Of a stretch of 6,125 nt of DNA, positions 1-5,753 are shown piece by piece. A model generated the notes under the pieces. That model was not told the origin of the DNA, did no database searches, and saw only the letters and a list, made by a program, of their open reading frames with translations. A program made the translations under genes and the position numbers. Source of the DNA: an uncultured euryarchaeote (GTDB lineage Archaea > Thermoplasmatota > Poseidoniia > Poseidoniales > Poseidoniaceae); contig CALGEM010000300.1 of the NCBI GenBank assembly GCA_937881505.1, forward strand, positions 1 to 6,125. Reading direction: 5' to 3'. Positions within the stretch are counted from its first letter, which is position 1, and every line of letters begins with the position of its first letter.

Positions 1-1
1 T

Positions 2-397
2 GTGGAGGAAGGTTTGGCGCCCGATGTGGATACGCTGCTGCAACACCTTCCTGAAGACGCTACCCACAGCAAGTTGTACATCTCGGCTAGAGTGGCGTAT
101 TTGGAGGAGGTCGGTGAACTGGGCGAGGAGGACCAAGCCTACCTTCGCACCTTAACCAGCAACATCGTTCACCGTGCCGGCCGAGGCATGAACGTCGATG
201 CCACCGTCTTGGACGGGTGGGTTGAATCCATTTGTGAAGAGCAAATCAACGAGCGTAAAGAATCGATTTACAACATTGCAGCCTTGTGCCTCAACGACCT
301 TGAAGCACGCCAACAACTGCTCGCCTGCTCCAGTGCTGCAGAGGCTTTGCATGAACTTCAGACCCATGTTTTCGGCTTCGTTGACGAGGCAGAATGA
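2..397 (+). CDS. LON substrate-binding-domain-like protein, C-terminal part (5' end outside window)
   Basis: An open frame runs from the left edge to a TGA at 395-397. The GTG at position 2 is probably an internal valine, so about 131 C-terminal residues are visible. From memory of E. coli Lon, residues 29-125 resemble the second half of its N-terminal LON domain: a strand with 'ARVAYLEE' (Lon has 'AKAEYLE'), an acidic turn, a long helix ('YLRTLTSNIV'), a loop, then a helix matching Lon's 'LADTIAAHM' region ('IYNIAALCL'), then 'EARQQLLACSSAAEALHEL', like Lon's 'ADKQSVLEMSDVNERLEYL'. In Lon family proteins this domain recognises substrates. Here the protein ends right after the domain, with no AAA+ or protease part, so it would be a stand-alone LON-domain protein of unknown partner. 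It lies 43 nt upstream of panB on the same strand. The family call rests on a by-eye alignment; an unrelated helical protein is possible. Confidence 0.6.
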   Translation: MEEGLAPDVDTLLQHLPEDATHSKLYISARVAYLEEVGELGEEDQAYLRTLTSNIVHRAGRGMNVDATVLDGWVESICEEQINERKESIYNIAALCLNDLEARQQLLACSSAAEALHELQTHVFGFVDEAE

Positions 398-410
398 ACG
401 AAGGCGACGA

Positions 411-418
411 ATTGAAAA
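411..418 (+). promoter_or_regulatory. possible TATA-like element for panB
   Basis: The AT-rich run ATTGAAAA is centred about 26 nt before the panB ATG at 441, the spacing expected of an archaeal TATA box driving a leaderless transcript. The rest of the 43-nt gap is GC-rich. No well-placed Shine-Dalgarno site is seen, only a weak GGTGG. The element is short and degenerate, so read-through from the upstream gene is equally possible. Confidence 0.25.
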
Positions 419-440
419 CACGGCGGGCGGTGGCAGGTCC

Positions 441-1262
441 ATGTCCGTCTACAGCGAAGCACGGAAGGTGACCACCCACACGCTCCAAGAAATGAAGCGT
501 GCAGGTGAGAAAATCACCATGCTCACCGCCTATGACTACTCGCTTGCTCGCCTCGTCGACCAAGCAGGTGTTGATGTCATTCTCGTCGGAGATTCAGCAT
601 CCAATGTCATGGCAGGTCAGGCCACCACAGTGCCAATGACCCTCGATCATATGATCTACCATGCCCAATGTGTTGAGCGAGCCGTCGATCGCGCCCTTTT
701 GGTGGTTGACATGCCGTTTGGCACCTACCAAGGCAACTCTCGCCAAGCCCTTGATTCCGCCATTCGCATCATGAAGGAGTCAAGTGGACATGCCGTGAAA
801 TTGGAAGGTGGAGCTGAAATCGTGGAGTCGGTGGAACGTATCCTGACCGCTGGTATTCCCGTGATGGGACATTTGGGCTTGACGCCTCAGTCCATCTACA
901 AGTTCGGAACCTACTCCGTTCGAGCCAAGGAAGAGGAAGAAGCTGAGAAGTTGATCGCCGACGCCAAAGTGCTCGAAGCCGCTGGCTGCTTCGCCATCGT
1001 GCTTGAAAAAATTCCTCGCGACCTCGCCAAGCGTGTTTCGGCGGCCCTGAGTATCCCCACCATCGGCATCGGTGCTGGCCCTGATGTGGACGGTCAAGTG
1101 CTCGTTCTTCACGACCTCTTGGGCATAACCATGGATTTCTCACCACGCTTCCTTCGCCGATACCTGAACCTCGCCGAAGAAATCGACGGGGCCATCAAGG
1201 GCTATTGCGCTGATGTGCGTTCGGGGGATTTCCCCAACGATGAGGAATCCTACACCTCGTGA
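441..1262 (+). CDS. panB: 3-methyl-2-oxobutanoate hydroxymethyltransferase (ketopantoate hydroxymethyltransferase)
   Basis: PanB transfers a hydroxymethyl group from 5,10-methylene-tetrahydrofolate (or an archaeal pterin equivalent) to 2-oxoisovalerate, giving ketopantoate. This is the first committed step towards pantothenate and CoA, in the cytosol. The 273-residue product has normal family length and a TIM-barrel pattern. Hallmarks are 'TAYDYSLARL' (29-38), 'VGDSASNV' with metal ligand D51, 'VVDMPFGTYQ' with ligand D90, 'AVKLEGG' (118-124) with K120 and ligand E122, 'MGHLGLTPQS' (142-151), 'VLEKIP' with catalytic base E189, and 'IGIGAG' (208-213) followed by 'DGQVLV'. ATG 441 was chosen because it gives the family's normal N-terminus. 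The in-frame ATG at 198 would add 81 residues lying over the upstream gene. No other CoA-synthesis gene is in the window. The TGA stop abuts the stop of the opposite-strand gene. Confidence 0.97.
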   Translation: MSVYSEARKVTTHTLQEMKRAGEKITMLTAYDYSLARLVDQAGVDVILVGDSASNVMAGQATTVPMTLDHMIYHAQCVERAVDRALLVVDMPFGTYQGNSRQALDSAIRIMKESSGHAVKLEGGAEIVESVERILTAGIPVMGHLGLTPQSIYKFGTYSVRAKEEEEAEKLIADAKVLEAAGCFAIVLEKIPRDLAKRVSAALSIPTIGIGAGPDVDGQVLVLHDLLGITMDFSPRFLRRYLNLAEEIDGAIKGYCADVRSGDFPNDEESYTS

Positions 1263-1772
1263 TCACATCATCAAACTGTGGTAGAGCAAGGAGCCGCCCA
1301 AGGCACCGATGTTGACGCCCATGGTGTGCCAAATGGCCAATCGGAACGGTGGAAGATGAAATCGCCACCACGAAGTGCTGACCCAAATCCAAAGCACGAC
1401 CGTGAGGTACCCGCCACACACGAAACCACCCATCCCGGTGGACCAAACAAACAACAGCGGGAGACCGAGGGCAGCGATACCACCGAGGTAATCGAGCCAC
1501 ATCGATTGAGGATGAGGCGTAAGCCAACGGTGGAGCAGGGGGGAGAAGAGCATCATGATGAGCAAACCACCTTGGGGGGGATTGGGCAGACCGTAGGTCA
1601 ATTGAGGTGAGATGGAGGCTTGCCAAAACGCACCTGCTACCATCCCGAACAGCGTGGGAAAGACCACGTTCACCCACGTTTCTGCCCAGGTGGCCGACAT
1701 CGGTTGTTGCACCTGAACGCTCGTCTGAGCCAATTCCTCCGGAGCCGTATCCTCCAGAGTTGGTTCTCCCAT
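1263..1772 (-). CDS. unrecognised tryptophan-rich multi-pass membrane protein
   Basis: A 169-residue protein read on the minus strand from ATG (1772-1770) to TGA (1265-1263). I do not recognise a family. The first 30 residues are acidic and polar ('MGEPTLEDTAPEELAQ'), probably a soluble tail. About five hydrophobic segments follow, near residues 33-53, 68-84, 94-111, 114-131 and 144-166. Notable features are many tryptophans (e.g. 'VLWIWVSTSWW', 127-136), small-residue motifs within membrane segments ('STGMGGFVCGG', 111-121; 'IGALGG', 155-160) and a histidine in the last segment ('AIWHTMG'). The hydrophobic pattern exists only in this frame, which argues against a chance ORF; overlapping frames give basic or low-quality peptides. 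It is divergent from the dioxygenase gene and may share its control region. A GGAAGG run lies only 3 nt from the ATG, too close for a normal ribosome binding site. Confidence 0.75.
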   Translation of the reverse strand: MGEPTLEDTAPEELAQTSVQVQQPMSATWAETWVNVVFPTLFGMVAGAFWQASISPQLTYGLPNPPQGGLLIMMLFSPLLHRWLTPHPQSMWLDYLGGIAALGLPLLFVWSTGMGGFVCGGYLTVVLWIWVSTSWWRFHLPPFRLAIWHTMGVNIGALGGSLLYHSLMM

Positions 1773-1795
1773 GGCCCTTCCACAGCGACGGGTTG

Positions 1796-1800
1796 TTTAT
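1796..1800 (-). promoter_or_regulatory. TATA-like element for the minus-strand membrane protein gene
   Basis: On the minus strand this reads ATAAA, within CCATAAACAA. Its centre (about 1798) is 26 nt upstream of the A of the start codon at 1772. That is the archaeal TATA distance for transcription starting at or near the ATG. It is the most AT-rich part of this side of the intergenic region. The assignment comes from position and composition only. Confidence 0.4.
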
Positions 1801-1806
1801 GGCTTC

Positions 1807-1819
1807 GTGTTTGAAACAC
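1807..1819. promoter_or_regulatory. operator-like palindrome between divergent promoters
   Basis: GTGTTT-G-AAACAC is a perfect inverted repeat with 6-bp arms around one central base. A second, wider repeat overlaps it: GGTTGT at 1791-1796 pairs with ACAACC at 1818-1823. The site lies between the two oppositely facing TATA-like elements (1796-1800 and 1841-1846), where a dimeric helix-turn-helix regulator could act on both genes. No regulator gene is in the window. A single copy of a 13-bp palindrome could occur by chance. Confidence 0.4.
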
Positions 1820-1840
1820 AACCGTTGATGCCGATGATGA

Positions 1841-1846
1841 ATTAAA
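1841..1846 (+). promoter_or_regulatory. TATA-like element for the dioxygenase operon
   Basis: ATTAAA, within GATGAATTAAACC, is centred 24-25 nt upstream of the ATG at 1868. It is preceded by purine-rich bases, as a BRE would be. There is no Shine-Dalgarno-like sequence before the ATG, which fits a leaderless first gene of an archaeal operon. Confidence 0.4.
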
Positions 1847-1867
1847 CCTCGGCGCAATGCGTTGAAC

Positions 1868-2770
1868 ATGGGCAAGGGCCAGATTGTAGCCGGATGCATT
1901 GCTCCGCATCCGCCGCATCTTGTTTACGCAGAAAACCCACCTCAAAACGAACCCGTTGCCGAAGGCGGCTGGGAACAACTTCGTTGGGGGTACGAACGTC
2001 TCCGAGCCTCGCTTTCCGAGCACGATTACGACGCCATCGTCCTTCTTTCCCCACACTGGCAAACCTATGTTGGCACCCATTTCCTGGGCCTGCCGCATTT
2101 TGAGGGCCTATCGGTTGACCCCATCTTCCCCAACCTCTTCCGCTACCACTACGACATGAACGTTGATGTTGAATTGGCGCAAGCGATTCACGACGAGGCA
2201 GCCAAAGCGGGCCTTCCGGTGAAGATGATGGAAAATCCAGACTTCAGAGTGGATTACGGTACCATCACCACCGGCCACTTGTTCAACCCCGACTGGGACA
2301 AGCCGCTCGTGGTCATCTCAAGCAACCGTTCAACGGCGTACTATTCGGTTGAAGTGATGCAGGAAATCATGATCGAACTGGGCAAAGTCACTCGAAAAGC
2401 CATTGAGGCCAGCGGAAAAAGAGTCGTGGTCCTCGCCAGCAATTCACTCTCACACCGGCACTTCACCACCGAATCCGAAGTACCCGAAGACATGAGCAAA
2501 GAGCACATCACCAGCCACGCCATGCACCTGTGGGACATGCGAATGATCGATTACATGCGAAGCGGTCAAGCTCAACGCATCCTCGATGAGATGCCGGAAT
2601 TCACCGAGCAAGCCATCGCCGAGAGCGACGGGGGCGGGCTCTCTTGGTTGCTGTCCACCCTTGACGTGCCCGATTACCCCGCCATCCTCCACGGCTACGG
2701 GACCATCATTGGAACCGGTAACGCTGTGGTTGAATGGCCGTGTTATGCACACGAGGTGAACGACGAATGA
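1868..2770 (+). CDS. class III extradiol dioxygenase, catalytic (beta-type) subunit, 2-aminophenol 1,6-dioxygenase-like
   Basis: LigB-superfamily non-haem Fe(II) enzyme that would cleave an aromatic ring next to a hydroxyl/amino (or diol) pair using O2, in the cytosol. From ATG 1868 the product has 300 residues. The iron site is complete: H14 in 'APHPPH', H63 in 'LLSPHW' and E252 in 'IAESDGGG'. The likely acid/base histidine is H196 in 'NSLSHRH'. Recalled AmnB-type positions (H13, H62, H195, E251) all differ by one residue, and AmnB is of similar length. ATG 1868 is preferred over the in-frame TTG at 1862 because it fits the TATA-like element at 1841-1846. The last codon and stop overlap the next start (ATGA), and the neighbour is the matching alpha subunit, so the two should be translated together as a heteromer. 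Exact substrate is inferred: protocatechuate- or catechol-like compounds remain possible, but the deaminase-like domain next door favours an aminophenol. Confidence 0.85.
   Translation: MGKGQIVAGCIAPHPPHLVYAENPPQNEPVAEGGWEQLRWGYERLRASLSEHDYDAIVLLSPHWQTYVGTHFLGLPHFEGLSVDPIFPNLFRYHYDMNVDVELAQAIHDEAAKAGLPVKMMENPDFRVDYGTITTGHLFNPDWDKPLVVISSNRSTAYYSVEVMQEIMIELGKVTRKAIEASGKRVVVLASNSLSHRHFTTESEVPEDMSKEHITSHAMHLWDMRMIDYMRSGQAQRILDEMPEFTEQAIAESDGGGLSWLLSTLDVPDYPAILHGYGTIIGTGNAVVEWPCYAHEVNDE
2753..2759 (+). promoter_or_regulatory. strong archaeal ribosome binding site for the fusion gene
   Basis: GAGGTGA matches seven bases of the complement of the usual archaeal 16S rRNA 3' end and ends 7 nt before ATG 2767. 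It lies inside the end of the upstream coding region. It decides the start of the fusion gene in favour of 2767 over the earlier in-frame GTG/ATG-like codons, and implies efficient internal initiation in the operon. Confidence 0.7.
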
Positions 2771-4209
2771 GCCAAGGCGAAATCGTGGCGTCCTATGTCG
2801 TCCCCGTTCATCCCCACACGGTGTTGGCACCTGACCAAAACGCGGGGTGGCGCCGATTGCGTGATGCTTTTGACGAGGCCGCTCAAACCATCCGTGACCT
2901 TGACGCAGATTTGCTCATCATCTATTCCACCACATGGCCCTCCATTATTGGCCATCAGATTCAGGCCGACCCGAACCCAGAGTGGGTCATGGTCGACCAC
3001 GATTTTCACGACCTCGGGTCCATCCCTTACTCCTTCAACATCGATGCAGACTTCGCCCATGCCTGGAACGAAGCCAACAAACAACGAGGCCTGCAGAGCC
3101 GATGTGTGAACTACAAAGGATTCCCTATCGACGTCGGTTCGGTCGTGGCCTTGACCCTGCTCAACCCAGACAACAGCATTCCCGCCGTCATCGTCTCGTC
3201 AAACATGTACGCCAACCGAAGCGAGACCACGGTGCTGGCCAAATCTTGCTTGGACGTCATCAAGGCCCAAGGTCGTCGTGCTGTGGCCATCACCGCCATG
3301 TCGCTGTCCAACCGAATGTTCACTGACTTTATCCAGCCTGAGGAGGATAAGATCCACTCGCTCAAGGACGATGAGTGGAACAGGAAGATTCTAGAATTCC
3401 TTGAACAAGGTCGCCTTGAGGATGTGGGTCAACTCTCACGAACCATTCACCGACAAATCCGAGTGCAAAAGGTGGTGGCGTTCAAACCGATGTGGTGGCT
3501 TTCCGCCATGAACGGGAATCGAAACGATTTGACCGGACGCATCCTCGCTTACGAAGCGATTCACGGCGCCGGTGGTGCCGTGGTTCACATCGACCCAACA
3601 TCGACCGGCGTGGGCGACAAAGAATACGACGAGGACGACGTGGAATACTTCCACGGTGAACGCGGTGTGTTGGAAGGTGCAGAGGAGAGCGAGAAAGACG
3701 CAATCCAAAACACCAACGCTGGCGCCGATTCAACAGATGAATCAACGGCAAGCGACAGCGGCCCAGCGCTTTGGGACCCGACGGAGGCAAAAGGTTCGGT
3801 GAACACCGATGCTGCGCCAAAACCTGTAGGCGCCTATCCTCACGCCCGTAAGGTTGGCGACATGCTCTTCCTCTCCGGGGTGGGGCCTCGTCAGCCTGGT
3901 ACCAACGCCATTCCCGGAGGGCCCATCCACGATGAAAACGGGGAGCCGCTCGAGTATGACATCAAAGCCCAAACACATGCGGTTGTCAACAACGTCAAGA
4001 GAATTGTCGAAGAAGCAGGCGCTACCATGGACCAAGTGGTTGATGTCACCACCTTCCTCGTGGACATGAAGCGAGACTTTGCTGGCTACAATGAGGTGTG
4101 GGCTGAAACGCTTGGAAAGGTCGGACCCACTCGAACAACCCTCGCTATTGACGCTCTACCAACCCCCATTGCTGTCGAGATGAAGGTCATCGTCCACATG
4201 CCGGAATAA
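2767..4209 (+). CDS. fusion: non-catalytic alpha-type extradiol dioxygenase subunit + RidA-family (2-aminomuconate deaminase-like) domain
   Basis: 480 residues from ATG 2767, which overlaps the upstream stop and follows a GAGGTGA site. Residues 1-280 are a LigB-like domain paralogous to the preceding subunit: 'GEIVASYVVPVHPH' matches its 'GQIVAGCIAPHPPH'. Its metal site is lost. By alignment the first iron histidine is V14, the second falls in 'IIYSTTW' (T), the catalytic histidine is N182 in 'MSLSNRM', and the glutamate region reads 'VVAFKPMWWL'. This matches known alpha (AmnA-type) subunits, which are structural. Residues 281-349 are an acidic, Ser/Thr/Ala-rich, probably flexible linker. 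Residues 350-480 are a RidA (YjgF/UK114) domain with Y357, S370, N442, R456 in 'GPTRTT' and E471, spaced like E. coli RidA Y17, S30, N88, R105, E120. 'GAYPHARKVGD' and 'FAGYNEVW' recall 2-aminomuconate deaminases, which release ammonia from 2-aminomuconate. The fusion joins ring cleavage and deamination in one complex. Confidence 0.85.
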   Translation: MSQGEIVASYVVPVHPHTVLAPDQNAGWRRLRDAFDEAAQTIRDLDADLLIIYSTTWPSIIGHQIQADPNPEWVMVDHDFHDLGSIPYSFNIDADFAHAWNEANKQRGLQSRCVNYKGFPIDVGSVVALTLLNPDNSIPAVIVSSNMYANRSETTVLAKSCLDVIKAQGRRAVAITAMSLSNRMFTDFIQPEEDKIHSLKDDEWNRKILEFLEQGRLEDVGQLSRTIHRQIRVQKVVAFKPMWWLSAMNGNRNDLTGRILAYEAIHGAGGAVVHIDPTSTGVGDKEYDEDDVEYFHGERGVLEGAEESEKDAIQNTNAGADSTDESTASDSGPALWDPTEAKGSVNTDAAPKPVGAYPHARKVGDMLFLSGVGPRQPGTNAIPGGPIHDENGEPLEYDIKAQTHAVVNNVKRIVEEAGATMDQVVDVTTFLVDMKRDFAGYNEVWAETLGKVGPTRTTLAIDALPTPIAVEMKVIVHMPE

Positions 4210-4215
4210 TTCCGG
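4201..4215. repeat. inverted repeat over the stop codon of the fusion gene
   Basis: CCGGAAT-A-ATTCCGG is a perfect 7-bp inverted repeat around one base that contains the TAA stop; as RNA it could fold as a 5-bp stem with a 5-nt loop. A further CCGGAATTCGG half-palindrome follows at 4212-4222. No T-run follows, so a role as transcription terminator is uncertain. Confidence 0.35.
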
Positions 4216-4315
4216 AATTCGGCGAGACAGAACCGTAAACGGACAAGAGTTCAAGGACAGCCTTCTGTTAGAAGGGGATGTAAGCCAATCGGCTACCGGA
4301 AATCGGGGAATTACT
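4210..4315. other. 106-nt spacer with several short hairpins upstream of the permease gene
   Basis: This spacer separates the fusion gene from the permease gene. Besides the repeat at its left edge it holds CCGT-AA-ACGG (4233-4242) and CCTTCT-GTT-AGAAGG (4261-4275, a perfect 6-bp stem with a 3-nt loop). No TATA-like element lies 26 nt before the permease ATG, unlike the other operon starts here. If there is a promoter, it would produce a transcript with a 5' leader. No known riboswitch is recognised. Confidence 0.4.
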
Positions 4316-5707
4316 ATGGTTGTTGAAAAAACAGTTGAACTGGCCCGCTCCATCGGACTCAAGACGTTGGTGATTCTTTCGCTGTCCTCCATGTTGGGTT
4401 CAGGGATTTTCCTCCTCCCTGCATTTGCACAGGAAGTGGTGGGCCCTGGAATGTGGTTTGCCTTCCTCCTTGCCGGCAGCGTGGTCATCGCCAGCGCGTT
4501 CTCAAAGGCTGAATTGGCCAGTGCCATGCCTCAGTCCGGCGGATTCTATGTTTACGCCGAACGCACCTATGGCCACCTCGTCGGGACCATCAGTGGCCTT
4601 GGCCTCTTTGCATCCTTCATGCTGAAATCTGCGTTCGCCTTGGTTGGTTTTGCCGCCTACATGAAGGTCATCACCGACCACTACGGCATCGAAAACATCA
4701 ATTCAAACGCCATCGCCATGGTCTTGCTCGCCTTTATTCTCCTCGTAAACTTGACAGGCGTCAAGGCCATCAAGAAAGTTCAGATTCCCATCGTCACGGG
4801 TGCGATGGCCATGGTCGTCGTGCTGTGCATCATGGCCTTGGCCTCGGGCGACATGGATTTCGGCCGGCCCGTTGAGGACTTCAATCCAGTGAGCATCCAA
4901 ATGGGAACCGCAGCAGCACTCGTGTTCGTAGCATACTCGGGAGCCATCAAGGTCGGAGCCATCGGTGGCGAGGTGATGGACCCTGAAACGAACCTCCCTC
5001 GAGGCATGATTCAATCCTTGGTCATCGCCACCTTGCTCTACGCCACCGTCGCCTACATCATGGTCGCTACGATGGACCCGGGATGGCACATGGTTGACGG
5101 CCACGCCGTTGAGAACCCAATTACGGTCTTCGCCCAATCGGTTGCTGGAACAGCCGTTGTGTTGATCGCCTCCTTGGTGGCCATCATCGCCATGGCATCC
5201 ATGGCACTTGCTGGTGTTCTCTCCTCATCGCGCTTCATTTATGCCATGGCCAAAGACGGTGTTCTTCCCGCTTCACTTGGAGAACTCAACGAGCGCTACA
5301 AGACGCCGCACTGGCCCATTTTACTCACGGGGCTGCTCATGGCTGTCTCAATCTATTCCTTTGACGTTCACGTCATTGCAGAACTCGCCTCTGGATTCAT
5401 CCTCATGGTCTTCATCGTCCTCAACCTCACGGTGGTCGTATTGCGCCGAGCCGGTCCAAAACACGAGTGGAATCCACCATACCGTTCACCATTGTACCCG
5501 CTACCCCAGATTTACGGCACCATCGCCGGGATGTTCATGCTCGTCTTGATGGGCAAGAAGGCCCTCTTCGGTGGTGCAGGAGCGATCGTTCTCGGCCTCA
5601 TTGCATGGTATGCATACGGGCGGAAGAATGTTCAGCCAAGAGATGGGCCAACCCCGCTCAGCACCTTCCTTGGCCGAGACAGCACCGTGAGTGAGGAAAG
5701 CGAGTAA
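4316..5707 (+). CDS. APC-superfamily amino acid/polyamine permease
   Basis: A 463-residue integral membrane transporter, of normal length for the amino acid-polyamine-organocation superfamily, with about 12 membrane segments (roughly residues 17-38, 46-62, 92-118, 131-148, 156-177, 195-215, 232-252, 280-304, 333-349, 355-378, 397-412, 417-434). Family signatures are 'GSGIF' in TM1 (28-32), where the unwound helix binds the substrate carboxylate/amine; 'PQSGGFYVYAERTYG' (72-86) after TM2; and 'EVMDPETNLPRG' (219-230) after TM6, a typical E-x3-P-x2-N-x-PRG motif. The C-terminal tail (435-463) is polar and acidic. Such proteins import amino acids or amines by H+ or Na+ symport, or by exchange; the substrate cannot be read from the sequence. 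GGGG at 4305-4308 is a weak ribosome binding site 7 nt before the ATG. Its place after the dioxygenase genes hints at, but does not prove, uptake of an aromatic amine or amino acid. Confidence 0.9.
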   Translation: MVVEKTVELARSIGLKTLVILSLSSMLGSGIFLLPAFAQEVVGPGMWFAFLLAGSVVIASAFSKAELASAMPQSGGFYVYAERTYGHLVGTISGLGLFASFMLKSAFALVGFAAYMKVITDHYGIENINSNAIAMVLLAFILLVNLTGVKAIKKVQIPIVTGAMAMVVVLCIMALASGDMDFGRPVEDFNPVSIQMGTAAALVFVAYSGAIKVGAIGGEVMDPETNLPRGMIQSLVIATLLYATVAYIMVATMDPGWHMVDGHAVENPITVFAQSVAGTAVVLIASLVAIIAMASMALAGVLSSSRFIYAMAKDGVLPASLGELNERYKTPHWPILLTGLLMAVSIYSFDVHVIAELASGFILMVFIVLNLTVVVLRRAGPKHEWNPPYRSPLYPLPQIYGTIAGMFMLVLMGKKALFGGAGAIVLGLIAWYAYGRKNVQPRDGPTPLSTFLGRDSTVSEESE

Positions 5708-5716
5708 GCAACCGGT

Positions 5717-5741
5717 CAACACCCGTCGCGAACGACGGTTG
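5717..5741. terminator. possible bidirectional terminator hairpin between convergent genes
   Basis: CCGTCG (5723-5728) and CGACGG (5733-5738) form a perfect 6-bp GC-rich stem closed by a CGAA loop. An outer CAA/TTG pairing (5717-5719 with 5739-5741) could form around a 3-nt bulge. It sits in the middle of the 46-nt gap between the convergent permease and ferritin-like genes, where it could serve both. No clear U-run follows on either strand, so it may instead only stabilise transcript ends. Confidence 0.4.
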
Positions 5742-5753
5742 ATTCCTCACCAG

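Noticed and set aside
198..440. 81-residue N-terminal extension of panB from the in-frame ATG at 198
   Set aside because: It overlaps the upstream LON-like gene in another frame, is not PanB-like, and ATG 441 already gives a full-length enzyme.
394..471. 25-codon ORF starting at the ATGA overlapping the stop of the first gene
   Set aside because: It runs into panB in another frame, has no recognisable sequence and no ribosome binding site; the ATGA overlap looks accidental.
1862..1867. TTG at 1862 as start of the catalytic dioxygenase subunit
   Set aside because: ATG 1868 two codons later fits the TATA-like spacing and aligns with the start of the paralogous alpha subunit; a two-residue difference cannot be excluded.
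1195..1899. 234-residue minus-strand ORF covering the membrane-protein region in another frame
   Set aside because: Its translation is His/Arg/Ser-rich and patternless, it overlaps the dioxygenase start, and the 169-residue frame has the clear membrane-protein pattern.
2734..2766. Earlier start of the fusion gene, 11 codons upstream of ATG 2767
   Set aside because: The GAGGTGA site and ATGA overlap place initiation at 2767, and the paralogous subunit begins at the equivalent residue.
5053..5238. Minus-strand ORFs inside the permease gene (also 4703-5137 and 4780-5007)
   Set aside because: They are low-complexity shadows of the hydrophobic permease codons, without start signals or recognisable domains.
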